From NCBI RefSeq assembly GCF_002288925.2, contig NW_022098069.1, positions 81,996,380-82,060,379 of the forward strand: a stretch of 64,000 nucleotides of DNA. The letters run 5' to 3'. This DNA is from Delphinapterus leucas. Taxonomy: Eukaryota > Chordata > Mammalia > Artiodactyla > Monodontidae. The notes under the pieces are model-generated. The model was not told the DNA's origin. It ran no database searches and saw nothing but the letters and a program-made list of their open reading frames with translations. Below, one piece after another: positions 11,390 through 24,289 of the stretch. Made by a program: the position numbers and the translations under genes. Positions within the stretch are counted from its first letter, which is position 1; each line of letters opens with the position of its first letter.

Positions 11390-11730
11390 GAAGCAAGTTT
11401 AGCAAGACTAGCCTTTCTTATGAAATGCAAGGTAAGAAATACCTTCACTTAGGTAAAGCTGTGATGGGTCATTATGTTCACAATTCTACGAGTTCCTCCT
11501 CGGGCCTCTCAATTGTTTTGAAAACAACCACTGCCTTCTGGGTTTTAACTGTGTCCCTGGAACCTGAACAGAAAACGTTTCAAAGATGAGAAAGAAGGTT
11601 TAGATTTAAGGCAAATATCTATTCATTTCAATCTATTTCAAAATCTGCTATTTCGCTAGAGAGACTTAGGAGGACGCCAAATTGTACATCAAAATGAAAA
11701 AAAAAAAAGGAAGATATATACTGTACGTCA
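11390..11730. other. Unassigned interval with A-run
   Basis: No gene was recognised. An A-run of 12 lies at about 11698-11709, just before the antisense L1 fragment, and is in the wrong orientation to be its tail. Confidence 0.4.
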
Positions 11731-11734
11731 ACTT

Positions 11735-12195
11735 TTCACTGTGAAGTATGATGTTAGCTGTGTGTTTGTCATATACAGCCTTTATTATGTTGAGGTAGGT
11801 TCCCTCTGTGCCCACTTTCTGGAGACTTTTTATCATAAATGGATGTTGAATTTTATCAAAAGCTTTTTCTGCATCTACTGAGATGAACATATGGTTTTTA
11901 TTCTTCAATTTGTTAATGTGGTGTATCGCACTGATTGATTTGAGGATACTGAAAAGTCCCTGCATCCCTGGGATAAATCCCACTTGATCGCGGTGTATGA
12001 TCCCTTTAATGGTGTTGTTGGATTCAGTTTGCTAGTATTTTGTTGAGGATTTTTGCATCTATGTTCATCATTGATACTGGCCTGTAATTTTCTTTTTCTG
12101 TGGTATCTTTGTCTGGTTTTGGTATCAGGGTGATGGTGGCCTCATAGAATGAGTCAAGATGTAAAGAGAACCCATTTATGAATCCATGCTTTAAA
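11735..12195 (-). mobile_element. L1 ORF2 reverse-transcriptase fragment (antisense)
   Basis: The complementary strand encodes RT residues including '[13 protein letters not shown]' (motif A, catalytic Asp retained), then '[18 protein letters not shown]', and on the other side of a break '[22 protein letters not shown]' and '[16 protein letters not shown]'-like residues. It is a ~460-bp internal piece without 5' end, 3' UTR or tail, and frameshifted. It is less diverged than the L1M fragments elsewhere in the window. Confidence 0.9.
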
Positions 12196-12479
12196 TGGCC
12201 TGCCATTGCTGAGCATTGATATGTTAATTTAAGTAATTTCTGCTACGATTTACAGAAAACTGTTTGCTGCCCTTTGGCCCTGCTACAAAGTACAGTAGGT
12301 GGAAACGTGAAGAAATTTTCATTCACTCATGGTCATTAATACAAAAGGCAATGCATTTTATTAAAAACTAATAATTAGTCTTCATAGTATAAAAAAAGAA
12401 AGAAAAACATTTTAAACACATACACACATATAAAATGTTTAAATCTCACCTAATATCCTAGGAAGGAAGACATATTAGA
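12196..12479. other. Short unassigned interval
   Basis: A/T-rich sequence between the L1 fragment and a MIR. Nothing was recognised. Confidence 0.4.
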
Positions 12480-12660
12480 ATCTGGACTCTGGAATCAGCT
12501 CTTCTCAATGAGACTCACTAGCCCTATGAGCTTAGACAAGTTGCTTAAACACTGTAAATGCATTTTCCTGCCTATAAAATGGGGATAAGTGATGGACTAC
12601 CTCTTAGATTAGCTGTGACGATTAGCTGAGGTTACGTAACGTTAACTCTACCCAGGGTTT
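12480..12660 (+). mobile_element. MIR SINE (sense)
   Basis: Follows the MIR consensus: 'tctggactctggaatcag', 'ctatgagcttagacaagttg', 'cttaaacactgtaaatgc', 'cctataaaatggggataag', 'cctcttagattagctgtgac'. It contains the MIR core region and is diverged as expected for this ancient tRNA-derived SINE. Confidence 0.8.
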
Positions 12661-12849
12661 ATCCATTGGGTAAAGCTTTCAGTACATACATGCTACTCCT
12701 CTTTTCATTTACTTTTCCATTTCACATTTTAAGAGTTTAAAGAAAATCATGTTCTCTACCTCACAGATCACTGAGAACTTGAAACACAGAGTGATCGTTG
12801 CTCTAAAATGTTGAGTCCCATCCGGTCGCTCCCTTGGTTTTTAACTGAT
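12661..12849. other. Short unassigned interval
   Basis: Nothing recognised between the MIR and L2 copies. Confidence 0.4.
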
Positions 12850-13330
12850 GGCCTGTGAAAGCAGTCGTCCTTATGATGGCCTGGAAGTCCCCTCAGTCCT
12901 CTCTGACAGCATTTATTGCTCCTCCCCTCAGTTCATTCCTGTATCGCCTTTCCTGCCAGTCTTGGGGAATGCCAGTTCCTCCCTGCCTCCGGGCATTTAC
13001 CCTTGCTCTCTACTCTGTCTGGAACCTTTGAGCCCCATGAGTCTGCCAGCTCCCTCCTTCTTTCCCGTCTTGAGCAGGGAGGCCATTCCTGACCACGCTG
13101 GATGCAACAGCTCTTTTTCCCACTCAGAGCTCCCAGTCACCTTCTGCTTGATATTTCTCCAAAGCACTTACTCCCTTTCTGTTATATGTCATAAGTTACC
13201 TATCTATCTTACCTATCATTTGTCTTTCCTACCCACGTATAGACTCTAAGACATCAGGAAATTTTGTGTCATTTGTTCATTGCTCCATTCCCTTTGCCTA
13301 GAACAATGCCACAGAGGTATAAGATATTCT
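12850..13330 (+). mobile_element. L2 LINE 3'-end fragment (sense)
   Basis: Carries 'gggaggccattcctgaccac', 'tctccaaagcacttactccc', 'tatagactctaagacatcag' and 'tgcctagaacaatgccacag', the usual order of the L2 C-terminal/3' UTR. The 133-codon frame at 12848-13249 is this L2 piece and not a gene. Confidence 0.75.
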
Positions 13331-13660
13331 GGTGCCCTCACTTAAATTGATGGCTTCACTTTTTTTTTCCATCAAGGGAGAGCCAGACCAGGGCCCTGTC
13401 ATTCACTGCACACTTGTAACATCATCGGAACAGCATGTTCCCCTCTATTATCCTCAATTGTCAGGCAAAGTTTATGGGGCTTCTCTTACAATAATTTTCA
13501 CGCATACCTACCTTATATACTTTACCTCTTAATTCTCACAGAGCAAAACCAAATAGGACTGAAGTATCTTCTATAATGGGAAAAGCTCCAAACTTCCTAT
13601 TATAATTTAATGAAATGTTTCTCTCCCTTGTAACAGTCATCTCCTGCTACTGATGCTTTA
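13331..13660. other. Unassigned interval
   Basis: No gene or repeat was recognised. Confidence 0.4.
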
Positions 13661-13664
13661 CTCT

Positions 13665-13875
13665 GCTAATCATATATTATCCCACTTCATGCTCACAATA
13701 ACTCTATGGGGTATATACTACAATCCCTATTTCAGAGATGAGGGAACAGAGCCTCAGAGAGCTTAAGAAACCTGACACAAGGTTAGTAGGTCTCACGAGG
13801 AGTGATTTCAACTTAGAGACGTCTTTCTCCAAAGTCTCTGTTCTTGGCACTTTGCTATACTGCCTCTTCAACTGT
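13665..13875 (-). mobile_element. MIR SINE (antisense)
   Basis: The + strand reads 'cacaataactctatggggta', 'ccctatttcagagatgaggg', 'cagagcctcagagagcttaa', 'gaaacctgacacaaggttag' and 'gcactttgctatactgcctc', which is the reverse complement of MIR. Confidence 0.85.
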
Positions 13876-15819
13876 GGAAGATCTGACATCATTTTCAAAG
13901 AGTCTTGAAGTCCAAAACCACATTCTTTTCTTGTATCCTTAGAGACAAATTAGTATTTGAAGTGTATGCGCAAGTATTTCTACTCTGTACAATTTCCAAT
14001 AAAGATAAATGCTTTCTTTTTATGTTTCTGATAATATTTGAAATGCCAAATATAGCTTTTCAGCAAAACCTCCTCTGTATCCTTGTGGAAGGCAGTTATC
14101 ACTTCTGCTGATAAAGGGATGGCATAAGAATAATCAGGATATCCATTTAAGATTTAAGTTGGATCCAAGTAGAAACTCATTTATAAAGTTGACTAACCAA
14201 TAGAGCAAACCACTGGAAGCGACCCACTTTCAAAAGAATCTAGACAAAACTAAAAACAAAAAAAGGAAGGGAAAAAAAAAACCACTTGGGTCAACACAGA
14301 TTCTCTGTACTATGAAAGAAATTAAAATAAAGGTGGAGAACACATCCCACACGTGTAAAAAATTCTTCTGCATATGTAATATCAGATAGCACATAATGCT
14401 CACAGAGTTAGTTAACGTTGAATTGCCGTCAATGGATTCTAGAGGGGCTCATTTTCCCGACAAATCAATGTGCATATTGTATCTTCCTAAAGGAAAAATG
14501 CTCAATCTGGAAAAGGATTACTTGGAGCCCTACCAAGGAGATTACCAGTTTATTGGAGCACAGCCTATATTTTATTACTGCATTTTATTGAGACTGTTAT
14601 TTTAGCCTCACAGATATTTTTCAAAATCTATTCCCACCTCTTTCTCTTTTGGCTTTCTGAAAAGTATCAGAGCTCAGCTTCTTCACTTTTAGGATACACT
14701 CTTCAGTTTAGCATATTACCTTTAACAATTATGTCTAAAATGCTGCAACCTAATCATAACAGAAAAATACTATCATTTTGAGTTGAATGTCTTGCATAAA
14801 TTACTTGCAACAATCTCCGAGGATAATTTTTAGCCGGAGAGTTGAATCATTCTCCTATTTAAACAAATTACGTCTAAAATATATCCCTAATATTTGTCCA
14901 ATTATCATTTGCTTGATGAAAGTAATCTTGTGCCTAACTGGCAAATCACTTTATTGTGTATTTGATTACTGCACTTGTTGATTAATAACTGTTTTAATTG
15001 ACTAAATTGTAATGTACAAATATAATATTTGAAAACTAGGAAAAGCTAGATATTTTAAGGTCACTTTATTCAAAACCACAAAATCTACTATGAAAGACAA
15101 TTCTACTTCCTCATTATCTAGGGTTAATTTTCAAAGGCATTGACTTTTTGCTCTTTTCTTCATTTCTGATTGATACAGACACCAGTTTATGCTTGTTATA
15201 GAGAATCAGAATTCCAATCTTACTTAACTCACATTGCTCCATGTCACAGATCAGGGAGATGTGAAAGCAAGTGTTAGCTTTAGCAAAAGTCATTAACTTC
15301 CAGACCCTTAGAAACAGTGCTTGTTCCAACTTGTTAGGGAACCTTGCTTCCAACTATTTCTGCAAAGTTCTGGTGTAAAAGATAAGATTTTTGGTGGTCC
15401 TTGGCGCAGTGAGAAAAGACATTCAAAACTACAGTGGACGAGGGATGAAAATTCTTAAAGGATCAAGTAAATTCAAACAGAATCTGAAATTTTACTACAC
15501 CCAATGGATGTTCTTATATTTTGAGCAGAATCGGGTGGCCAAACACAAAAAAATGTCTTCATTAGGACCCCATTCTCAAGGCATATCTGTGTGCAGTAAA
15601 AATAGGGACCTCCCGAAAGACAAGGAACAAATAAAAATAGTTGACCTACAAATGTAGAGCACCACATTAGCAGGATGATTTATTCTGATCTTCAGATACT
15701 GTAATGTGTCTCAGATTCACAAATAATTCCAGCTGCGACTGTTCATTTACTCTCTTGACACTGGTGATGTCACTACCAACAATGACTTAACTAGATCTTG
15801 ATTAAACTTACCTTCATTT
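13876..15819. other. Unassigned AT-rich interval
   Basis: About 1.9 kb with no recognised exon, RNA or repeat. Short frames such as 14396-14605 and 15391-15657 have no family resemblance I can identify. Confidence 0.4.
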
Positions 15820-16771
15820 TCATAGGCAAAACATCCTCTGTCATAAATTGTACCAATGTTTTCTTAGGCCAGTCTCCCAAAGGCAACAGAAATAAAAGCA
15901 AAAATAAACAAATGGGACCTAATCAAACTTACAAGCTTTTGCACAGCAGAGGAAACCATAAACAAAACAAAAAGACAACCTACAGAATGGGAGAAAATAT
16001 TTGCAAATGATACAACCAACAATGGCTTAATTTCGAAAATATACAAACAGCTCATACAACTCAACAACAAACAAACGCAATAGAAAAATGGGCGGAAGAC
16101 CTAAATAGACATTTCTCCAAAAAAGACATACTGATGGCCAACAGGCACATGAAAAAATGCTCAAAATCACTAATTATCAGAGAAATGCAAATCAAAACTA
16201 CAGTGAGCTGCCACTTCACACTGGTCAGAATGGCCATCATAAAAAGTCTGCAAATAACAAATGCTGGAGAGGGTGTGGAGAAAAGGGAACCCTCTTACAC
16301 TGTTGGTGGGAATGTAAGTTGGTGCAGATACTATGGAAAACAACATGGAGGTTCCTCAGAAAACTAAAATTAGACCTGCCATATGATCCAGCAATCTCAC
16401 TCCTGGGCATATACCCAGACAAAACTATAACTCAAAAAGATACACGTACCCCTAGGTTCATAGCAGCACTATTCACAATAGCTAAGACATGGAAACAACC
16501 TAAATGTCCATCGACAGATGAATGGATAAAGAAGATGTAGTACATATATGCTATGGAATACTACTCAGCCACAAAAAAGAAAGAAGTAATGACATTGGCA
16601 GCAACATGGGTGGAATCAGAGATTTATCATATTAAGAGAAATAACTCAGAAAGGGAAAGACAAATACCATATGATATCACTTATATGTGGAATCTAAAAT
16701 ATGACACAAATGAACTTATCTATGAAACAGAAACAGACTCACAGACATAGAGAACAGACATGTGGCTGTCA

Positions 16772-16794
16772 AGGGGGAGGGGGTGGGGGAGGGA
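16772..16794 (+). repeat. G-quadruplex-type tract in the L1 3' UTR
   Basis: Four consecutive G-runs of 5, 5, 5 and 3 separated by single A or T bases. Position and sequence match the polypurine/G-rich element known in L1 3' UTRs. Confidence 0.85.
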
Positions 16795-16931
16795 TGAAAT
16801 GGGAGTTTGGGACTAGCAGTTGCGGACTATTATATACAGAATGGATAAACAACAAGCTCTTACCGTATAGCACAGGGAAATATATTCAATATCCTGTGAT
16901 AAACCATAATGGAAAAGAATATTTAAAAAGA

Positions 16932-17004
16932 ATGTGTGTGTATATATATATATATACATATATATATGTATATATATACACACGTATGTATATATATATG
17001 TATA
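16932..17004. repeat. TG/TA microsatellite in the L1 3' UTR
   Basis: Alternating (TG)n, (TA)n and 'tatatatacacacgtatgta' repeat, lying between the L1 motifs 'aatggaaaagaatattta' and 'ctgaatcactttgctg'. Confidence 0.9.
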
Positions 17005-17085
17005 ACTGAATCACTTTGCTGTACAGCAGAAATGAACACAACATTGTAAATCAACTATACTTTAATTAAAATAAATAAATAAACT

Positions 17086-20034
17086 TACTTCTAATTTAAG
17101 GACCATCTCATTAAGGTGATCCTAATTGCTAACTTTTTAGAGATTTTGCTATGTTCATTTAAGTGCTGGGCATTTATTTGTCCATTTAATCCTCATAACA
17201 GGAGCATAAGAACTTGTTTCAAGGGGTTATCCTAAGGTCTAATGAGTTGATATATGCAAAGTGTTCAGTTCCTGGTTCATAAAAGAATTCCAAAAGTGCT
17301 AACCATTTAGTAAACAAAATTATTATCTACATTTTACAATTAGAGAGAACCCTTAAGTTTGTAACCATGCCCTTGTCCACAATTCTGTGTTCAGTATGAA
17401 CTGCATGAAATTAGAAATCATATGCAGAAGAAAGGACACACCTGTCTTTGGAGTCAGATTCTCTTCCCATACGATTCTACTCCCTTGATCTCATTTCTCA
17501 CTAACCTCCATTTCATGCCCTCTCTGACAGCATGTTGCTACAGAATGAACTTTGAGCCCCTAAACAGGCAATTTCTTATTTCTGAAACAAATTCCAGGAA
17601 AGAATATTGCATCTTCTGTCTAATTGTTCGTTTCAAGGTCTCTATTTTCTGAAGCATTCTAGGGTTTACTCCATCTCTTTTCAATCTCTAACCCACCTCA
17701 CAATCCCTGACCTCTCAATATTCTCCATTTTTTTCTTTATATTGAGCGGTATGTTTAGAAACACATCTTTCATTCTCCCTATTGGATTCTTAGGAAGTAG
17801 CAACGTTGTCTGAAGCCTTGGTTGTTTTCTACAAAAGCCCAATTTATTAAAATTGTAAGCTTCTAAGGGTGCCTGTATCAAGAAGCTGCACCTTTGTCCG
17901 ACACGCTCCAAATAAATGATACTTATCAAAATTATTAAAAAATGTTGGTTAAAATATTCAAATTCCTAAGTGTACCAAATATTGCCCAATTGTGAAGCAC
18001 AGTCCAAGATTCAATCTACTTCTTTTTCCTCCATTTAACAGGTCTGAAATGCAAAATCAAAAGCACAACCTCTATCATTAATAAATTGTATGCTTTGTCT
18101 AATAAATGAAGTAGAGTGTGCAATTACACAAGGAGTGCACAGTGTTCAAATAATAAATCACCTTGGTATTTAGAAAATATTGTGCCATGAATCAAAACCT
18201 TTATTAGAATCATAAGGTATTTTATTTATGTTACATCAGAGTGACTGTGAAATATTACACAAATTTTCAATATGAAGTTATGTAAAATTTTCCTGATACT
18301 AGATTCACAACTGATACACATTACTATGACAGTCTCACAACCTAGAAGGATCCCTACACTGCAGAGTGAGTGTGATAGATCAGCAATAGCCCTTGTAGCC
18401 CATTCTACACAGAGTAGTAATGGGATGTCAGGCAAATGACTCGCCTTATCTCCCACTGCAATTTTTTCATTTACAAAATGGGTGGGTTAACACAGTCCTG
18501 CCTTGTTTCTAAATTCTATCAAAAAATCTCTAAATATGCCATATAATTTTAAAAAAATTGATAACATTATTCATAAGAATGATTTAATTTAGTCACCATG
18601 TCTATATTTAATATCTATGGTGTTCCTACTTCATAATTGAACATTAATGCTACAGTGCCACACTTCTGACAAAATTAAATCATATTCTAGGCTACTTTAA
18701 GCAGTTTTGTAATTTATCCTACTTAGAATGTCTCTATAATAAATGTTTTCTTGATCTTTATAGAAAAATAATATCTATATTAAGAAAGCTTTAGGGAGAA
18801 CATTGATAATATACAAGTGTTGCACATAACTTTTCATTGGGTGTTTTTGAAAAATTCACTGTCTCTTTAAAGTAATTACAAAAATTAAATATATTTCAGA
18901 GGCGCAGGAATGTTTCTTTCTATTATTAGGAAACAAATTTTCCTCCTAAATTCTCTCTCTCCCCTTTGCCTCTGGGCCTCTATTTTCTACTCTCAAGTTA
19001 AAAATGCTGTGTGAACTAGCAAACACATCAGAAAGCAAACACAAATGTATCAATGTAAATCACACCCATTTTCCAAGCATGGACATTGGTGCAGTTTTTA
19101 TGAAGGGTATGTTTCTTTATAATGATCTCTACCCCCATCAGCTCTGCTTGTCCATGGCCTTAGAAAATATATTCAGACAGGAGACACATTCAACACCGAA
19201 CACCAGGATGCCGGGGGGCAGAGGCAGGGGATAATGACTTATTACAAATAACTCATTTTGGATAATACGAGAGATTTATTCAACTAGATATTCCTGGGTT
19301 CTGATAGCTGTGCAAGAATGCAAACATGGTATATGCCTCTGCAGTGGCTGTCAGAAACAAGAGCTTTGAAATATATTGTTTTTTTCAAGTGGACTTTTGT
19401 AATGGAAGGGAAAACATCAGGGAGAGTGGAAATCAAATTACTTTTTGCTCTTCCCTTCTAACCACTTTAAAACGGATTCAGAGGTTGTTTTACTAAGGAA
19501 TTTGCTAGCATCACACAACTCCACTTTCAAAATAAAATGAACAGGGATGGTATGACTATAAACACATCAGCTACCTTTCTGGATTTGTCCTGGCTTATCT
19601 CATCACTAAGTTTTTGCTTGATGTAAGACTGGTGATTCCTTTTTAGAATACTTATTATACTGACAAACAAAAACAAAAACATCATTTGAAAGAGAAAGCC
19701 AGAAAAAAAGAAGATCCAAGTTACAGAGTATCGAAAGAAAACCTCTATTTGGCTCTGCTGCTTTTCTTTTTAAGGTATTGATCCTTATTGTTTATTTAGA
19801 TGTTCAGAGCTAGGAAAAAACAATACAATTATCTAACTCACCTCCCCATTCTCAAGTAACTTTTATTAATGAAATGCAAAAATTATTTCTGCACCATAAT
19901 AATTCAATATTTCCTATTATGAATGCTCCTTGATTCTGTCCCTAACATTGCTATTTATCCCAAAGAACATTCTTTTCAACCAAGTAAACCTTAAAAGTGC
20001 ATAGCAATCGGAAACTTTATTTTTGAATATGTTT
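17086..20034. other. Unassigned interval with faint MIR-like traces
   Basis: No gene was found. Weak MIR-like pieces are seen at ~17150-17290 ('catttaatcctcataacagg', 'aatgagttgatatatgcaaa') and ~18410-18490 ('gcaaatgactcgccttatct', 'ttcatttacaaaatgggtgg'). The rest is AT-rich unique-looking sequence. Confidence 0.4.
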
Positions 20035-20165
20035 GCGAGTAATACTGTCCAACTTTAAAGCCCTAGACTTAGGACTCAGTGCAAATCTTTTAATAGTTAC
20101 CCAGTGACCTCGGGATAGGTCACACCTCATCAAACTGATGGTATTACGTGCTGTTCAGTGTCAGG
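20035..20165 (+). mobile_element. Possible MIR fragment
   Basis: A weak MIR-like order: 'cctagacttaggactcagtg', 'caaatcttttaatag', 'cagtgacctcgggataggtc'. Diverged, so the call is tentative. Confidence 0.35.
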
Positions 20166-21203
20166 CCTGCTGAATAAATTAGAAGAAGTGTAAACTGAAA
20201 TATGGACTGTGTCTTGCTAGAATGAATATTCAGATGTTAGCTCTGTTTTTTAGTTTGATATGTACCCTTGATCTTCAGCTGCCAGAGCAACTTTGGGTGT
20301 TATGTTTTTTGTGGTTTAAAAAGTATTTACAGGTGTGAGACAACAATTCTTTTAAGCAAAATGGTATGTTTTCACAATTCAAATAATCTAATAAATAAAA
20401 TACTTTATTTATAGACAAAGTATTGTTTTCACTGGGATATAACATCATAAAATAGTAAAAGAGAAGTCTAGTCTTTTATGGTCCAATGTTTAAAAATGTT
20501 TATGTATATACTCACATAATGTACATTAATTGTAAGTCACACAACCAAAAATTAATACATTGAGTGTAATTTTTAATTTTTATTCAAAGTCTGTAAACTA
20601 AACACGAAGTTTGACAACTTGCAAACCACAAACAGGCATTTACAATAATCAGAAATGGAGAAGTTTCTTCTCCTTTTTTCTGGTATTAATTCTGTGGAAT
20701 CCCTTTAGAATATCAAAGGAATGTTTGGAGAGAAAAAGGAACCAGGAAGTACATCTGTGATCATTTTCTCCACTGCATGGGGAAAAAAAGTTTTAACAGA
20801 AACTTGTGGGAAAATACCATTGTCGATATAACAAACAGGCAGGTAAGAACAAGGAGAAGAAAGGTAAAACATAAACTAACGCTGTGTTGGGATAAATCTT
20901 TATCTTGTATCACATTCCCCTGGATTCACTCAAGGCTACCCAGGATTATGTCTTTATTGGCCTTCTTAATTTTTTCCCAATAAAAACTCTCAACGTATGA
21001 TTTGTTAAAATCTGCATTGCTCCAAAACAATAGGACTCTACCATTTTTAGAAAACTACATTCAATTTAATGGGAACAATTAGAACCACAAGGCTTCCAAG
21101 AGAATTTTAGAAAACTAGTTAAATCTTTGTGAATTCTTAAAATAAGAACTCCTGTTATGCACAGACCATTGGGTCAACGTTTATTTTTTAAAAGAAATAT
21201 ATT
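20166..21203. other. Unassigned AT-rich interval
   Basis: About 1 kb with no recognised gene or repeat. Confidence 0.4.
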
Positions 21204-21709
21204 TGTAAAAAATAGGGAAGAACAATTCTGACTCCATATTAGATCTGTTCCCTCTGCTTTAATCTTTGGGCTTTGTTGCCTGTGCTTAGTCATGCTGGCT
21301 CTGCACCTTTTGTAAAAGAATGTTGCCTATAGCCTGAAATATACAGGATCAATTATTCTCAAGACTCTGACCTTTAAGCATCCATTCACACAGAGATAAA
21401 AAGTTCCAGAACAGAGGATAACATTTGTTTTGTTGGAGGTTTGTAGGAACATTGTGACTTGACTTAGGCAGACAGCTTTAACAACAAAGGATTCTGACAC
21501 CAAGAAGTTTGCAACAACTAACCACGCCTCTCCGTCACCTTGCCTTTATTAAAAGTGCTTTGCTGAAACCTTTGGGGAGTTCGAGATTTTGGGGGCACGC
21601 GCCCCTGTCTCCTTGCATGGCCCTACAATAAACCTTTCTCTGCTCCAAATTCTGACGTTTTAGTTTGGCCTCAGTGTGCATCGGGCACATGAACTTGCAC
21701 TTGGTAACA
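21204..21709 (+). mobile_element. Solo ERV LTR, copy A (class-I-like), sense
   Basis: About 506 bp from 'tgtaaaaaatagggaagaac' to 'acttggtaaca'. Inside are 'gcctgtgcttagtcatgctg', 'aagaatgttgcctatagcct', 'acaacaaaggattctgacac' and an AATAAA signal before the U5-like end. The same landmarks occur in the same order at 44628-45147. No proviral internal sequence adjoins it. The terminal duplications are not clear. Confidence 0.75.
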
Positions 21710-24289
21710 AAAGTGCAAAATGGGCAGTTGCAGAATTCAATGTGTTGAAGAATATTTTATTCCCAGGCTTGGAAAGATGACTTCTTGACTTTGGTATTCT
21801 ACCCATAACTTGGCAGAGAGACAAAAAAAGAATTTTCATCTGAGATTCCTCAGATGCTAGCCTTATTTAAAATTACAAGCATTATCAGCTGTTTTAAATA
21901 CCTAGACAAAAAAATCATCAACAGTACAAAAGTGATTTCAAGATTTAATTCTTCACCTGGATGACTAAAAACAAAATGAATGTAAAGGTGTTCGGTATAT
22001 AAACACTATTGGCCAATATTATTCTAAGGGTATTACTGATGGTTGGTTGTCAAGTGAGCGAAGAGACTGTCCCAGACATCTTGGTCCAAATCATCCTCAG
22101 GTTTCTCACAGTTAATCGTGTGTCTGGGTTTCCTAGCCAACAGAAAGTAGGGACTCAAAATTTGTAATATATAGGTGACCCTACCCCAACTATCAAGCTG
22201 TACCTGTTGGTTTGCCTGAGAGCTGAAATATCTCCCCGAGGAAAAAATGAAACTTACAACTTTGTCTTTCTAAGTATCTACTAAAGCCTGTGGAACTGGG
22301 AGAGGGTAAGCAAAAGGATCCGTGTTCACAGATGCTCATACCCTGAGAGAGCATATTTTACAAAGGCTCAAGGAGACGGTACAAGGTGCTGGATTTCATA
22401 GGAGGACCTGAGCATCAGAGGAGAACCCGTCCACATTCAATGACACAGGAAAGCACTCTGTGTGCTCCAGGCAGCAAATGAAGTTGAAGTTTCGAAGACT
22501 CTCAGTGTGCTTAAGAGAGCTTAAAGAAGTGTTCAAATGGTCACGAAGTTTTGGAAACTCAGCAAACATAAGATGTTTTAGCCTCAACCACTAAAGACTA
22601 CTAACTCTCTCCATCCCAACCTCTGCTCCAGTTGGAATGGTTGCAAAAGCATGTTTGCGATCCAGTAAAGTAGAAGTTGAGTCGGGGATACATTTATACT
22701 GAGTTTAATGAGATATATTCCTGTGGATCTCAGTCATGTATGTGTGTGGTTAGGTTACTGCCAGCTGGGTGAGGCTTCCAGCAACATGCTACCTCATAAA
22801 CACGCCCAGTTTCATGACGCAAACAGGCAGATCCAGAGATTATATCACAATGGCAGCAAATCCTATAGCACCTAGGACCAGAGCATGTGGGGAGGTACAT
22901 GAGATGTGAGATGTAGAGAGCCGGAAGCTAGACTGTGGAAAAGTGTTCCAATTATTAGATAAGTTAAAATTGTAAGCAGAGAATTTGATTCACATTGACA
23001 TCTACTCAAAAGGAATTGACTCCTGTCAAAAATACACCTGATAAATAAATGTATACAATTACAAACACACTATAGCGATTTTCTTAAATTTTACAATCCC
23101 CCAAAATGGACATGATGGCATTACTAGGAAGTGGTGGAAACATCAATAAAAACAAATTTTAATCAACCATCTCAGAGGAAGGGTGGAATTATCTTTCTAT
23201 ACTTTATAGAAAATGTTATAAAATCTTTCTTCTGTGAAAAGGTGTTCGAAGAGTGTTTAGCCCAAAAGCGGAGGAGGAAAGTATTCTAGTGGTGTGGGGA
23301 TTTTTTGATGGCCTCAGCATTAGTCAACTTTTTAAAATGTGCTGTGGTTTTCTAATTCTGTATCAATAGTCCCTTTCATACCTAAATTTGTACTCATACT
23401 ACTGTATCCTTTTCTTAAAGAGTTTCTACAAAATCGTGTAAGTGCCGGGCTCAACGAGACCTAGATCTTCCCCTAAGTGGGGAATTAATAATAATTTCTC
23501 CTCATTTATATCTGAATCAGGATGTTGAATAGGACTCTACCAATAGTTTAAGATTGCTATAAAATCCCAAAGCTGAGGACTATCTGTGCTAAATATCACA
23601 CACTCTTGAGGGCCAACCGACACATCTCCCCGGGAACTACCAAGGGTTCTAGCTGCTACCCTAAACATCACACACCCTACCCCAGCCTTCTAGCCTTACA
23701 TAAAAGCAGACTACAACATTCAAAGAGAATGCATAAGAATCTAGAGTCATTAGTCTAGGGAGAGAATGTTACATGCCCTTCTCCTCCCCTGCAGGTCCAC
23801 CTTCCAAGCCTTCTCCATAGACCCCTGCCCTGAAAGGCAGCCTGTATGGGCTGCATCAATGGGTTCTCATGCTCTCTGGCTGTCCTTGGGTGCCACTCTT
23901 GGGGAGAATGGGCAGGAGATGGTGGAGAGAAAGGAGAGCTGTAGCGTTAACAAGAGCTGGCTGTACCTATTGGGTGAAGAATACAATTCCTGCTGAGTGA
24001 CCTTCTCTCCACACAGCTCTGTCTCCAGCTTCAGTAACCATCCTCTCCCTAGTATTTCAGTCTTAGGGGTAGTGGCTGCAAGAGGTCAAGTGTATTGAAT
24101 TCTCCTTTTGGTATTCCTATATCTTTCCCACACCTTTTAAAATAGTCATATTTTTAATGCATAAAAAAATTTATTGTTTTACTTTGATCAGTTTATCACA
24201 AGTTAGATTTTCATTTTCTCACCCATAGGCTTTTCCAGGTGAGTTTTTTCTCCCAAATTTTTCTGGGAAAACGTACCAACACTGACTGT
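21710..24289. other. Unassigned interval
   Basis: About 2.6 kb with no recognised exon, RNA gene or repeat. The 76-codon frame at 23766-23996 has no resemblance I can name. Confidence 0.4.

Larger units (their letters stand above)
15820..17085 (+). mobile_element. 5'-truncated L1 with complete 3' UTR (sense)
   Basis: Begins 'taggcaaaacatcctctgtc' and encodes the ORF2 C-terminal region in shifted frames ('[17 protein letters not shown]', then '[13 protein letters not shown]'). The 3' UTR follows with a G-rich tract, a TA/TG microsatellite, 'ctgtacagcagaaatgaaca' and an A-rich end. A partial target-site duplication, 'aaacttac' plus a 'ttc' match, flanks it (near 15804 and 17085). The length, ~1.27 kb, shows normal 5' truncation during target-primed reverse transcription. 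It is the youngest-looking L1 in the window. Confidence 0.92.

Noticed and set aside
11110..11589. 159-codon + strand frame
   Set aside because: Its central part is the CHR SINE plus its tail, with flanking MLT1 sequence. The composition (Phe run, Arg/Pro/Gly-rich) is that of an antisense SINE.
12848..13249. 133-codon + strand frame
   Set aside because: Falls inside an L2 3'-end fragment; the amino-acid order matches L2 C-terminal/3' UTR sequence, not a host gene.
16157..16540. 127-codon frame as a gene
   Set aside because: It is the L1 ORF2 C-terminal region of a 5'-truncated L1.
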